Shown: positions 18,922 to 28,545, counted from the first letter of the stretch. The stretch is 64,000 nt of DNA from Streptococcus sp. bf_0095 (GCF_004166885.1 NZ_RCYU01000001.1:1-64000); one strand, 5' to 3'. The notes: generated from the letters alone by a model not told the origin. Numbers and translations are program-made.

Positions 18922-19351
18922 GAAAGCAAGCCACGATTATACAATTGTTGAAACCATTGAAGCAGGAATGATCCTGACTGGTACAGAAATCAAGAGTGTT
19001 CGAGCAGCTCGTATCAACCTCAAGGATGGATTTGCCCAAGTCAAAAATGGGGAAGTCTGGCTCAGCAATGTTCATATTGCTCCCTATGAGGAAGGCAATA
19101 TCTGGAACCAAGACCCAGAGCGCCGTCGCAAACTCTTGCTGCATAAGAAGCAAATTCAAAAGTTGGAGCAGGAGACTAAAGGAACAGGGATGACTTTAGT
19201 TCCTCTTAAGGTTTACCTTAAGGATGGCTATGCCAAGCTCTTGCTAGGCTTAGCCAAAGGGAAGCACGATTATGACAAACGTGAATCCATCAAACGGCGG
19301 GAACAAAATCGGGACATTGCTCGTGTCATGAAACAATACAATACGTGTTAA
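18884..19351 (+). CDS. smpB: SsrA-binding protein SmpB
   Basis: 155 aa, the usual length. Carries [20 protein letters not shown] and the basic C-terminal tail ([18 protein letters not shown]) that mimics the mRNA path when tmRNA enters a stalled ribosome. The start lies inside rnr. A terminator follows the stop. Confidence 0.97.
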   Translation: MAKGEGKVVAQNKKASHDYTIVETIEAGMILTGTEIKSVRAARINLKDGFAQVKNGEVWLSNVHIAPYEEGNIWNQDPERRRKLLLHKKQIQKLEQETKGTGMTLVPLKVYLKDGYAKLLLGLAKGKHDYDKRESIKRREQNRDIARVMKQYNTC

Positions 19352-19360
19352 AGTAAGAAA

Positions 19361-19402
19361 TAGGAACAGCTGAAGCAAGAGTCTAAAACTGTTCCTATTT
19401 TT
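19361..19402 (+). terminator. Terminator after smpB
   Basis: TAGGAACAG (19361-19369) / CTGTTCCTA (19389-19397) perfect stem, then TTTTT. Confidence 0.85.
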
Positions 19403-19415
19403 AAATTTCTTTTCT

Positions 19416-19453
19416 TGAAACCGCTTGCATTTTTATCTGGATAAGGGTATACT
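19416..19453 (+). promoter_or_regulatory. Promoter with cre-like site for dipeptidase 1
   Basis: TGAAACCGCTTGCA (19416-19429) matches the CcpA operator consensus TGWAANCGNTNWCA at all but one position. It overlaps the -35 TTGCAT (19425-19430), which is 17 bp from TATACT (19448-19453). This arrangement predicts repression by CcpA during growth on preferred sugars. Confidence 0.65.
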
Positions 19454-19535
19454 GAAGGTAGCGTTGGTATAGTTGTTTTTCGTCGGCTTGAAAATGATTT
19501 TCTAGCCTCTTTTGTAGTCATAAAGGAGATCGACT

Positions 19536-21281
19536 ATGAGAAAACTACTGGTCAAACTGATGATTGCTTTGATGGCCTTTGCCTTGATTCCAGTTCAAGT
19601 TGCGCAGGCCTGCTCAGCCTTCATTGTTGGGAAGGAACTCACGACAGATGGTTCCATGCTCTTTGGGCGGACTGAAGACTATCCTTATGCTCCCGATGGT
19701 GGTCGCCACAATAAAACCTATGAAGTGGTACCTGCCAAAGACTATAAGGATGGAGATATGTTGGAGGACGAATCCAACGGCTTTGCTTATCCCCACTTGA
19801 GTCATGAAATGAAATATACCGCAACTTATGATGCAGCCCATGGAGATGGTTCCAACGGGAACTTCGGAGCACACGGCTTTAACGAAGCAGGCGTTTCCAT
19901 GACTTCTACCGTATCTGCAACCCCACACGATAAGATTTTGAAAGCAGACCCACTGGTGAAAAATGGCTTGGCTGAAGCTGCTATGGTGGACTTGGTTCTT
20001 CCACGTGTCAAAACAGCTCGTGAAGGAATTGAGTTGGTTGCCAAGGTACTTGATGAAAAAGGATCTGCCGAAGGAAACATCATTGTCGTAGCAGATAAGA
20101 ATGAACTCTGGTACATGGAAATCCTCTCTGGTCACCAATATGTAGCCATTAAATTCCCTCAAGACCGCTATGCCATCTTTGCCAATACCTACTATCTAGG
20201 ACATGTGGATTTCAAGGACAAGGACAATGTCATTGCTTCGAAAGATGTGGAAGCAGTTGCTAAAAAGGCAGACCACTACAAGACTGATAAAGATGGTAAC
20301 TTCCATATTGCAGACTCTTATGGTCCAGATGAATATACCGAACGCAACCGCTCACGGACCTATGCAGGGATTACCTTGATGGATCCTAAAGCGGACATCA
20401 AATATGATGATAAGCACTTTGACCTTTTGCGCAAACCAACGGATCCTTCTAAAAAGTATAGTCTAGAAGATGTTTTCGCTGAACAACGGAACCGGTTCGA
20501 ACACCTCAAACAATACACACCAGATGACTTGGTGGAACCAGGTAAAGAAGTCGATACCAATAAATACAAATATGCTTTGGGAAATGAAAACGTCATTAAC
20601 GCCCACGTATACCAAATTAAGAAGGACTTGCCGACTCCATTTGGTGGTGTCGTTTGGTTAGGTCTCGCTCAAAGCCGGAACACGCCTTATGTGCCATTCT
20701 ATGGTATTGTCAACGATACCTATGGTCCGTTTAAGGTACGTTCTGCCAAGTACGATCCAACTTCTTGGTATTGGGCTGTTTGGCATATTGACCAAATGGT
20801 CATGAAATACCCAGACCTCTTTGGCAACAGCATCCAAGAGAAGTGGAAAGAAATGGAAGAAGGCTGGATCAAGGAACAAGCTGCTTTGGATCAAAAATAC
20901 AGTGGACTCACTGATGACCAAGCGAAAGCTACTGCAGACGAAGTAACAAGTGACTCACTTAAACGTGCGGAAACCATCTTCAAACAAATCAAACAAGTTG
21001 AAAGTGAGATGGAAGATAAGATTCGTACAGAAAAAGGTTTGGAAGCAGACTTTGTATATGATGGCTACAACAAGGCCAATCTGGTAGCAGCAGCCCAAGC
21101 TGAAAAAGATGCATCGAAAGAAACAGATAAGAAGGAAGAAACAGCTTCTAGTCAATCATCTAGCAAGGCAAGTGATTCAAATAGCAGTCTATCTGCCATC
21201 TTAGGAGTTTTAGCTCTTGCAGGATTTGGCTTGGCAGGTTTCTACTTTAAAAAATCAAAAAAGAATGAAAATGAAGAATAA
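19536..21281 (+). CDS. Secreted C69-family dipeptidase, membrane-tethered (paralog 1)
   Basis: 581 aa. A signal peptide ends at ...VAQA-C26; signal peptidase cleavage would expose Cys26, the N-terminal nucleophile of C69 (PepD-type) peptidases, followed by the family motif SAFIVGKELTTDGS and FGRTEDY. The catalytic domain runs to about 480. A Ser/Lys-rich linker, one hydrophobic helix and KKSKKNENEE tail follow, without an LPXTG, so it is probably anchored by its C-terminal helix. It would release amino acids from dipeptides outside the cell. A paralog lies at 23715-25376. Confidence 0.88.
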   Translation: MRKLLVKLMIALMAFALIPVQVAQACSAFIVGKELTTDGSMLFGRTEDYPYAPDGGRHNKTYEVVPAKDYKDGDMLEDESNGFAYPHLSHEMKYTATYDAAHGDGSNGNFGAHGFNEAGVSMTSTVSATPHDKILKADPLVKNGLAEAAMVDLVLPRVKTAREGIELVAKVLDEKGSAEGNIIVVADKNELWYMEILSGHQYVAIKFPQDRYAIFANTYYLGHVDFKDKDNVIASKDVEAVAKKADHYKTDKDGNFHIADSYGPDEYTERNRSRTYAGITLMDPKADIKYDDKHFDLLRKPTDPSKKYSLEDVFAEQRNRFEHLKQYTPDDLVEPGKEVDTNKYKYALGNENVINAHVYQIKKDLPTPFGGVVWLGLAQSRNTPYVPFYGIVNDTYGPFKVRSAKYDPTSWYWAVWHIDQMVMKYPDLFGNSIQEKWKEMEEGWIKEQAALDQKYSGLTDDQAKATADEVTSDSLKRAETIFKQIKQVESEMEDKIRTEKGLEADFVYDGYNKANLVAAAQAEKDASKETDKKEETASSQSSSKASDSNSSLSAILGVLALAGFGLAGFYFKKSKKNENEE

Positions 21282-21327
21282 AAAGACAGAGACTGTTAGA
21301 TCAGCATCCTGTCTCAAATAGATTCTA

Positions 21328-21380
21328 AAAGAGTGGAATAGAAGTCTTCGCAAAAGAAGCTTGCAATTCCACTCTTTTTA
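21328..21380 (+). terminator. Terminator after dipeptidase 1
   Basis: AAAGAGTGGAAT / ATTCCACTCTTT arms (from 21328 and 21366) followed by TTT. The -10 box of tehB (TATAAT, 21393-21398) comes next. Confidence 0.75.
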
Positions 21381-21440
21381 TTGTTATTTGCATATAATTT
21401 TTGTATGATAAAGATAAATAGAAAGAAGGAGAATAGATGG

Positions 21441-22301
21441 ATGTCTGAAAAATTGATTGCCTATAAGCGGATGCCCTTGTGGACCAAGGATACCATGCCT
21501 GAAGCAGTCCAAAGAAAACACAATACCAAGGTAGGAACTTGGGGAAAGATTACTGTCCTCAAAGGAAAACTTAAGTTTATCGAGCTGACAGAAGATGGGG
21601 AAGAAGTAGCTAGCCATGTTTTTGAAGCAGGTGCGGATAATCCTATGGCACAACCTCAAGCTTGGCACCGTGTAGAGGCCCTTACAGATGATGTGGAATG
21701 GTTCTTGGAATTTTACTGTGAGCCCAAAGATTATTTCCCCAAAAAATATAATTGTAACCCCGTCCATTCGGAAGTGCTAGAAGCCATGGAGTCCCTTTCT
21801 CCAGGGAAAGCCTTGGATTTAGGGTGTGGACAAGGACGAAATGCTCTCTTTTTGGCCCAGCATGGCTTTGAAGTGACAGCAGTCGATCAAAATGAATTAG
21901 CACTAGAGATTCTACAAAGTATTGTAGAACAAGAAGATTTGGAAATGACTGTGGGGCTCTATGATATTAACTCGGCAGCCCTAACGCAAACCTATGACTT
22001 GATTGTCTCAACAGTTGTCCTCATGTTCTTGCAAGCGGACCGCATTCCAGCGATTATTCGAAATATGCAAGACCAGACCAATCCAGGTGGCTATAACTTA
22101 ATCGTTTGTGCCATGGATACAGAGGACTATCCTTGTCAGGTTCCTTTCTCCTTTACATTTAAGGAAGGCGAGCTAGCAGATTACTACGAAGATTGGGAAC
22201 TCATTAAATACAATGAGAATCCAGGGCATCTGCACCGACGTGATGAACATGGCAATCGGATTGCCTTACGCTTTGCGACCATGTTAGCAAAGAAAAAATA
22301 A
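21441..22301 (+). CDS. tehB: Tellurite-resistance methyltransferase TehB (cupin fusion)
   Basis: 286 aa. The N-terminal ~90 residues are the DUF1971-like cupin (MPLWTKDTMPEAVQRKHNTK), and the rest is a class I SAM methyltransferase with motif I ALDLGCGQGRNALFLA (about 128-143). TehB detoxifies tellurite by methylation in other bacteria; the physiological substrate in streptococci is unknown. ATG 21441 is spaced correctly from GAAGGAGA; the ATG at 21437 is out of frame. Confidence 0.9.
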   Translation: MSEKLIAYKRMPLWTKDTMPEAVQRKHNTKVGTWGKITVLKGKLKFIELTEDGEEVASHVFEAGADNPMAQPQAWHRVEALTDDVEWFLEFYCEPKDYFPKKYNCNPVHSEVLEAMESLSPGKALDLGCGQGRNALFLAQHGFEVTAVDQNELALEILQSIVEQEDLEMTVGLYDINSAALTQTYDLIVSTVVLMFLQADRIPAIIRNMQDQTNPGGYNLIVCAMDTEDYPCQVPFSFTFKEGELADYYEDWELIKYNENPGHLHRRDEHGNRIALRFATMLAKKK

Positions 22302-22311
22302 ATAGCTCTCT

Positions 22312-22348
22312 AGACAAGGAGACCCTTACAGTCGTCCTTGTCTTTTTA
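22312..22348 (+). terminator. Terminator after tehB
   Basis: AGACAAGGA (22312-22320) / TCCTTGTCT (22335-22343), then TTTTT. Confidence 0.85.
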
Positions 22349-22372
22349 TGTCTGAAAACCTTCTGAAAATAC

Positions 22373-22400
22373 TTGATTTTTTACAGAAAAGGAGTAGACT
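22373..22400 (+). promoter_or_regulatory. Candidate lrgAB promoter
   Basis: TTGATT (22373-22378), 16-bp spacer, TAGACT (22395-22400). A GAGGAG ribosome binding site follows before the GTG start. Confidence 0.45.
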
Positions 22401-22436
22401 GTTAGTGTATCTTACAAGAATTTTGAGGAGAAGCGC

Positions 22437-22808
22437 GTGAAACTCTATGTTCAACTGATGATTATCTTTACCATCTCTTTAATCGGGGAAGGGATATCGA
22501 CCCTCTTTCATTTGCCGATTCCAGGAAGTATTATTGGCTTACTGATTCTATTTCTTTGCTTGCAGTTTAAATGGCTTCGTATCCGCCATGTGAATCTGGT
22601 CGGATCTTTTCTCTTAGCCAATATGACGATTTTATTTTTACCTCCAGCGGTTGGGATTATGGATAAGTTTGATGTCATCAAGCCCTATTTATTTCCCATC
22701 ATTTTGATTATTCTAGGGGCTATCATCATCAATGTAACCCTCATTGCCTTAGTCGTCGGTTTTATCAAGACTCGGTATGAGGGGGATTATGAAGGAGGTA
22801 AGAAATGA
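22437..22808 (+). CDS. lrgA: LrgA/CidA-family holin-like membrane protein
   Basis: 123 aa, four hydrophobic helices with the family core LPIPGSIIGLLILFLCLQFKWL. GTG start after GAGGAG. Overlaps lrgB by 4 bp (ATGA). LrgA/CidA proteins were described as holin-like regulators of autolysis; in several Gram-positives the pair transports overflow metabolites such as pyruvate. Which of the two names fits cannot be settled from sequence alone. Confidence 0.88.
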   Translation: MKLYVQLMIIFTISLIGEGISTLFHLPIPGSIIGLLILFLCLQFKWLRIRHVNLVGSFLLANMTILFLPPAVGIMDKFDVIKPYLFPIILIILGAIIINVTLIALVVGFIKTRYEGDYEGGKK

Positions 22809-23503
22809 TGGAAAGTTTGTGGTCTAATCCTCTCTTTGGGATTTCTTTATCGGTCTTTGCCTATCTGATTGGGATGATGATTTTTCGTCGCTTCCCCCAT
22901 CCCATCACGACCCCTCTCTTAGTTGCTACAGTGTTGATCATCGCCTTCTTGAAGCTGACAGGGATTTCCTATAAGGCCTATAATGTTGGGGGAACTTACC
23001 TTAGTAATTTGATTGTGCCTTCAACGGTTGTCTTAGGTATTCCCTTGTATAAGAGTTTCCATTTGATGAAGCACCATGCCAAGAGTATTCTTTTAAGTAG
23101 TTTTCTAGCAGTAGTGGTCAATACAGTTTTCACAGCTGTCTTGGCTAAACTTTTTGGGATGAAGTACTTTCTAGCTATTTCCCTCTTTCCTAAGTCTGTG
23201 ACAACGGCCATGGCAGTGGGGATTGCTGAAAAAATGCAGGGAATTACTACCATTACCCTGGTTGTCGTTGTAGCGACAGGAATCCTGACCAGTGTGCTAG
23301 GACCAACAATTCTTAAATTCATAAAAGTAGAGGATCCTGTTGCCATTGGTTTGGCCCTTGGGGGTACAGGTCATGCGGTGGGAACTGGTACAGCCTTTCA
23401 GTATGGTCAAGTAGCCGGAGCTATGGGAGGCTTGGCAATTGGGATAACTGGCGTTTTCTACGTCTTTGTAAGTCCCCTTGTGGCGAGTCTTATTCTTTCT
23501 TAA
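22805..23503 (+). CDS. lrgB: LrgB/CidB-family membrane protein
   Basis: 232 aa, multiple membrane helices, with the family segments FPKSVTTAMAVGIAEKMQG and GLALGGTGHAVGTGTAF. Coupled to lrgA by overlapping start and stop codons. The pair would act together at the membrane. A terminator follows at 23529. Confidence 0.92.
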   Translation: MMESLWSNPLFGISLSVFAYLIGMMIFRRFPHPITTPLLVATVLIIAFLKLTGISYKAYNVGGTYLSNLIVPSTVVLGIPLYKSFHLMKHHAKSILLSSFLAVVVNTVFTAVLAKLFGMKYFLAISLFPKSVTTAMAVGIAEKMQGITTITLVVVVATGILTSVLGPTILKFIKVEDPVAIGLALGGTGHAVGTGTAFQYGQVAGAMGGLAIGITGVFYVFVSPLVASLILS

Positions 23504-23528
23504 AAAGGATGATAGTGGTCAGAAAAAG

Positions 23529-23552
23529 CTCGGAAGAAGTTCCGAGTTTTTT
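23529..23552 (+). terminator. Terminator after lrgAB
   Basis: CTCGGAA (23529-23535) / TTCCGAG (23540-23546), then TTTTTT. Confidence 0.9.
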
Positions 23553-23634
23553 ATTGTGCAGTTAGATAGAGAAGGTAACTGATAATTTGAAGGTCAAATA
23601 ATTTTCAGATAGATTACTAATTGGTTACAGTCCT

Positions 23635-23672
23635 TGTAAGCGCTTGCCAAACCTTAGATCAAAAGGTATACT
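23635..23672 (+). promoter_or_regulatory. Promoter with cre-like site for dipeptidase 2
   Basis: TGTAAGCGCTTGCC (23635-23648) is cre-like and overlaps the -35 TTGCCA (23644-23649), 17 bp from TATACT (23667-23672). The spacing and overlap are the same as at dipeptidase 1 (19416-19453). Confidence 0.65.
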
Positions 23673-23714
23673 AAAAGAGGTTATACGGTTAATATCTAGT
23701 TAAAGGAGTTCAAT

Positions 23715-25376
23715 ATGAAGAAACGTTATGCTCGATCAGCCTTGGGCTTGATCACTGCTCTCTTCCTCTTTGCCCAACCGGTAGAGGCCTGTACAGGTTT
23801 TATCATCGGTAAGAAGTTAACAGCAGATGGGAATGCTTTGTACGGACGTACGGAGGACTTAGAACCGAACCACAATAAGAACTTTGTGGTTCGAGAACGA
23901 ACTTATAACAAAAAGGGAGATGTTTTTGAAGATGCTACCAATGGCTTTAAATATGAGCTTCCGGAAGTAAGTTATAAATATACGGCTGTCCCAGATGTTA
24001 CCCCAGAACAGGGTGTATTTGATGAAGCTGGTTTTAATGAGCATGGTGTGTCCATCTCAGCGACAGTCTCAGCTTCTGCGAATGAGAACATTCAAAAGGT
24101 TGATCCTTATGTAGAAGATGGCTTGGCTGAGTCTGCTCTCACCACTGTCGTTCTTCCGAGTGTCAAAACGGCTCGTGAAGGAGTCGAGCTCATTGCCAAA
24201 ATTGTGGAAGAAAAAGGGGCGGCAGAAGGAAATATTGTGACGATTGCGGATAAGGAAGGAATCTGGTACATTGAGATTCTTTCTGGTCACCAATATGTAG
24301 CGATTCTCTTCCCAGAAGATCGCTATGCAGTCTTTCCAAATACCTTCTTCTTAGGACATGTAGATTTTTCAAATAAGGAACGGACTATTGCCTCCAAGGA
24401 TGTTGAAAAAGTGGCCCGTGATGCAGGAACCTATAAAGAAATCGATGGGCAGTTCCATGTATCTCAATCCTACAACCCTCCTTTGCATGAGGCAGATCGT
24501 TCTCGTGTTTGGTCTGGTATTAAGTCACTGGATCCAGATGCAGATGTGAACTACGATGACGAATATTTTGACTTAATGCATACAACGGATCGGAAATTGA
24601 CGCTTCGAGATGCGATGAATCTCCAACGCAATCGGTTAGAAGGAACAGACTTCAAACCTCAAGATCAAATGGAGTTAGATGGAAAAGGGATCCCAGAAAA
24701 AGGGAAATTTGATGAAGTCTATAAATACCCGATTTCGAACCCGAATGTCATGGAAGCCCATATTTTCCAATTAAAGGACAATGTTCCGGATAGTGCTGGT
24801 GGGGGAACCATGTGGTTAGCGATGGGAAGCCCACGAAATGCTCCTTACCTGCCTTACTATGGCAATATCACCAATACCTACCAAGCCTATCAAGAATTAG
24901 GGACAGCCTATAATCCCCAATCTTGGTATTGGACCATGTCTCGCATTAATGATTTAGTTGCCAAATATCCTGATTTGTTTGGAGATGGAGCCATCCGTAC
25001 TGAAATGGAACGCCTAGAATCTCAATGGATGGCTGAGCAAGAAATCAGTGATCAAGAACAAATTGCCCTCGCTTCACAGCCAGAGCAGGCGAGCCTAAAA
25101 GCGACAGAAACGAGCATGACTCGGGCTCAAAAGACCTTCGATCGTCTACAAGAAATTCGTCAAGAAGCAGAAGAAAAGGTGATTGCTCAATATGGACAAG
25201 GTGCTATTGACGATTTAACAGATGAAGAAGATGCAAACCAAGAAGAAGAGATCAATTTGGTACCATTTGATTATGACTTCGTCATCACGATTGGCTTAGC
25301 CCTTGTGACAGTGTTAGGACTAGGTGTCTACTTTATTCAATCAAAGAAAGCAAAGGGAGGTAAGAAGGATGAATAA
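23715..25376 (+). CDS. Secreted C69-family dipeptidase, membrane-tethered (paralog 2)
   Basis: 553 aa, same plan as the paralog at 19536: signal peptide ending VEA-C26, so the nucleophile would again be residue 26 of the precursor, then TGFIIGKKLTADGN and YGRTEDL, and a C-terminal helix with KKAKGGKKDE and no LPXTG. The two share many identical stretches (GHQYVAI, FLGHVDF/YLGHVDF, WYW). The stop overlaps the start of the PrsW-type gene by 8 bp, so the two form a coupled operon. Confidence 0.88.
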   Translation: MKKRYARSALGLITALFLFAQPVEACTGFIIGKKLTADGNALYGRTEDLEPNHNKNFVVRERTYNKKGDVFEDATNGFKYELPEVSYKYTAVPDVTPEQGVFDEAGFNEHGVSISATVSASANENIQKVDPYVEDGLAESALTTVVLPSVKTAREGVELIAKIVEEKGAAEGNIVTIADKEGIWYIEILSGHQYVAILFPEDRYAVFPNTFFLGHVDFSNKERTIASKDVEKVARDAGTYKEIDGQFHVSQSYNPPLHEADRSRVWSGIKSLDPDADVNYDDEYFDLMHTTDRKLTLRDAMNLQRNRLEGTDFKPQDQMELDGKGIPEKGKFDEVYKYPISNPNVMEAHIFQLKDNVPDSAGGGTMWLAMGSPRNAPYLPYYGNITNTYQAYQELGTAYNPQSWYWTMSRINDLVAKYPDLFGDGAIRTEMERLESQWMAEQEISDQEQIALASQPEQASLKATETSMTRAQKTFDRLQEIRQEAEEKVIAQYGQGAIDDLTDEEDANQEEEINLVPFDYDFVITIGLALVTVLGLGVYFIQSKKAKGGKKDE

Positions 25377-26199
25377 GTTTCAACGAATATTGCTCTTCCT
25401 ATTTCTGGTCTTAGCAGGGATTGGGATGGAGTTTGAGCTAGGCTCTCTCTCTCAACAAGAGTTTAGCCAAGTAGCAGGAAGAGATTTGGTTTTAAACCTG
25501 CTCGTTTTAGCGGTGATTGTCGTTCCTCTTTATCTCTTTATTAAACGACTTGCAAAAAGATTTGAGGTTCCTCTGCTTGTTTTGTGGGCTACCATGTTTG
25601 GCGGTGCTTTTGTTGCTGGCTGGCTCAGCTTTTCAGGGAACAGCCTCATTGACCATTTCAATAGTCATCTCATTCAGGATGTTAGTACCTTTAATAAATG
25701 GACAGATGCTTTGACAGCTCCTTTTGCTGAAGAATTTTTCAAAGCTCTAGTGGCCTTCTGGATCCTCTTGATTTTGGGTCGTAAGGATTTGAAATCGATT
25801 TTAATTGCCGGCTTTGGATCTGGTCTTGGTTTCCAAATCATTGAAGATCTAGGTTATGTGGCGCGTCAAACGCGATCTGGAGACCTCTCAGCAGTAACGG
25901 AGGCGGTGAACCGCATTTCTGGTGGCTTAGCATCTCATGCAGTCTACACAGCTGTTGTATCTGTTGGTGCTTTTCTCATCTTATCTCAATGCACCAAGCA
26001 AAAAGAAAAGCTCTTTGGTCTTTGGTGTGTGGTTTCCACGGTGGCCAATCACTTCTTATGGAACTCCCCATTCTATGAAACAGATCATCGGGTTAATATT
26101 TTGGTAGGCTTGCTCTTTGCCTTCCAAGTAGGAACCTTTATTGAGGTCGTTCTCTTTGCTCATAAAAATCCGAATCTAAACCTTTTAAAGAAAAACTAA
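25369..26199 (+). CDS. PrsW-family intramembrane protease
   Basis: 276 aa with about eight hydrophobic segments and the PrsW signatures: PFAEEFFKALVAFW (EExxK, helix 4), GLGFQIIEDLGY and a later ASHAVYTA and VANHFLWN. The family are membrane-embedded glutamic-type peptidases; B. subtilis PrsW cleaves an anti-sigma factor. No sigma/anti-sigma pair lies nearby. Start ATG 25369 follows GGGAGG and overlaps the dipeptidase stop. The substrate is unknown. Confidence 0.82.
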   Translation: MNKFQRILLFLFLVLAGIGMEFELGSLSQQEFSQVAGRDLVLNLLVLAVIVVPLYLFIKRLAKRFEVPLLVLWATMFGGAFVAGWLSFSGNSLIDHFNSHLIQDVSTFNKWTDALTAPFAEEFFKALVAFWILLILGRKDLKSILIAGFGSGLGFQIIEDLGYVARQTRSGDLSAVTEAVNRISGGLASHAVYTAVVSVGAFLILSQCTKQKEKLFGLWCVVSTVANHFLWNSPFYETDHRVNILVGLLFAFQVGTFIEVVLFAHKNPNLNLLKKN

Positions 26200-26226
26200 G
26201 GAAAGATTCAGTAGGTATCATACATG

Positions 26227-26262
26227 AAAAAGCTTAGAAACTTTTGTTTCTAAGCTTTTTTT
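26227..26262. terminator. Bidirectional terminator
   Basis: AAAAGCTTAGAAAC / GTTTCTAAGCTTTT, a 14-bp stem with T-runs on both strands. It serves the PrsW gene (plus) and the nucleotidase gene (minus). Confidence 0.9.
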
Positions 26263-26269
26263 CTAGATT

Positions 26270-28468
26270 TTATTTGCTTTCTTCTTTTTTCTTTAGACCA
26301 AAGAAGGCTAAGACGGATGTCAACAGAGCGAGCATGTAGATAGCAGGAGAGTCGGAAGTTCCTGTTTCTGGTAGGGTAGCAGAGCCCGCTGTGAATGTTT
26401 TAGCGACTGTCACTGACAAGTGATGGTTGTTGGCCTTGATCTGTGTATCGTCTTTAGCAGATGTTAAAGTATTCTTTGTTTGGCTAGCTAGTTGATTAGG
26501 AGAATTCGTACCAACTAGAGCTGGAATGTATGTTTGATCCATTTTACCGGTAGATGGATTAGTTGGTTGAGCATTTTTACCGGTAGATGGGATAACTGGT
26601 TGGTCATTGCTTCCTGGGTAGGACTTTAGATTAGCAGGATCTGTTCCTTGTTTGATTTCCTCAATATCTGTCACACCATCTCCATCTGTATCTTTGCTAG
26701 CAGAAATAGAAATGGTACGAGAATTTGGATTGATGGTTGCATAGGCTGTGAGATCTGCCTTAGCAAGGTAATCTGCAAAGGCAACGTCCATGGAAGGACC
26801 TTCCTCACGAGCTCCACCTAACATGGTGTAGCCATCCCCTCCTGCTGCTAAGAAGTCATTGGTAGTCAAGTAGTAATCTTTAGCTAGGTTAAGAGGTTCA
26901 TATTGACCGGTTTCTGGATTTTTAATTTCGATATAGAGGACGCGTTTTTCAGCTGGTAGGGTTGTATCGTAATAAACTTTTGCTCCAGAAACTTGGAGGA
27001 AGCCTCCGCTTGGTTCAAGAAGGGGTTGTCCGTTTTCGTCAAGAACAGTTTTGCCATCTTTTTCTTGTAAAATAGATCCAAGAGATTTAGCAAACATATC
27101 AGCAATATTCTGACCGGTTACTTTAATTTGAGAGATGGTATTCCCAAATGGAAGAACAGCAATGACGCTTCCTTTGGTGATTGGCTTGTCTTTGGCAATG
27201 GTCTCGCGCAAGCCACCACCGTTGGTTACAGCGAGGTTAGTCTTATGACTAAAGCCGGTTTGACCGTATTCGTAGAGGGCATCCGCTACGACATTTCCAA
27301 GGTTGGTCTCGCGGACACGGACATTTTCCCGTTGACCATTTAGTTCTACAGGACTATTGTCACGAACGACTTTAGCATTCTCAGCATCGTATTGTTCTTT
27401 GATCTTTTGGACCATGGCAGCTACTTTGGCATTTGGCACTACATTTTTAGTTGAAGCTGCTGAAATTTGTTGAGGATTTCCAAGCAATTGGTTGGCTTGG
27501 TAGGTGATTTTACCGATATTGTTCAGGTAGCTACCGGTTTGGTTATAGGTTACGTTGTCTCCGTAAGTGGTTGATTGAACAGTATGGGAATGCCCGTCAA
27601 TAACGGTGACGCGTTTACCTTTCAGTTTTGCATTTTTAGAAAGTTCCTCAGCTAAAGTAGAGCCCCGCCATTCGACTGGAGTGGTTGTATCCACACCTAA
27701 GTGAGCAAGGACAACGTAGTTTTTGTAAGTCTTGCCCTCAGCAGTAGCGCGTGCTTCAATCTCATCAATGACCTTGTTTACTTCTGAAATAGGATCTGTG
27801 AAAGTAACACCTTGGACATTCTTAGGGTGGGTTTTAGTGGCTGTTTCAGGCGTTGTCACTCCGATGACCACAAACTCATCCCCAACAACATTCTTATCTT
27901 TATCGACAATGGTGGAAGCTTCAAATAAGCGAGCACCGTTGATGTAGGTGTTGGAACTGAGAAGTGGGAAGTTTAAGATTTCTTTGTATTTCTTAGCCTC
28001 ATCCAGACCAAAATCGAACTCATGGTTTCCGACTGCCATGGCATCGTAGCCAATTTCGTTCAAAATTTTAGCTCGTTCTTCACCTTTTGAACTATTTGAA
28101 ATCGGTAGTCCTTAGAAGGCATCCCCAGCATCTACGACCAATGTAGATGGATTTTTCGCCCGTTCTTCATCGATGACTGCTGCTAATTTAGCATCTCCAA
28201 TCACACCCTTTTCTTCGACGATCCGACCATGAACGTCGTTGGTATGTAGGATATTTGCTTCAGGCAAGTCAGCTGAATTCTCTGTAGCACCTTTTGAAGT
28301 AGCTGTACTGCCTTCTGTTGAAGCAGGAGTAGCATCCGTAGCATTTGTTGAAGTAGCAGCTACTTCAAGGTTAGTTTCAGGAGCTGTTTGCTCATCTGCA
28401 GCTACCTGGGAAGCTAGGAAGGCAGGAGCAAGCATTAAGATTGGTAAAAGAAGTTTCTTCTTTTTCAT
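26270..28468 (-). pseudogene. LPXTG-anchored 5'-nucleotidase interrupted by one stop codon
   Basis: On the minus strand a 732-residue frame encodes signal peptide (KKKKLLLPILMLAPAFLASQVAA), a metallophosphoesterase N-domain (ILHTNDVHGR, then VGNHEFDFG, HSHT), the 5'-nucleotidase C-domain with NGGGLRE and a substrate region near NDFLAAGGDGY, a calcium-type DTDGDGVTDIEE repeat, a PSTGK-rich linker and LPETGTSDSP plus hydrophobic tail. It is cut after DAGDAF by TAA (plus-strand 28112-28114) where the family has Gln (CAA). Both sides are in the same frame, so a single C-to-T change explains it. As drawn only 118 aa are made from the normal start. Confidence 0.88.
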
Positions 28469-28504
28469 AAACGGTCCTCTTTTCTATTTCGTTCCATACT
28501 AAAT

Positions 28505-28545
28505 ATTATAGCTAAAAAGGAAAGAAAAGAAAAACGTTTTCTGAC
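28505..28545 (-). promoter_or_regulatory. Candidate promoter and cre-like site of the nucleotidase gene
   Basis: On the minus strand TATAAT (plus 28505-28510) lies 37 bp before the ATG. Upstream, a partly palindromic AGAAAACGTTTTTC resembles a CcpA operator at 11 of 14 positions. No clear -35 was found. Confidence 0.35.

Noticed and set aside
19536-25376. Dipeptidases as lipoproteins
   Set aside because: AQA-C and VEA-C lack the lipobox hydrophobic residue at -3; Cys26 is better explained as the C69 nucleophile.
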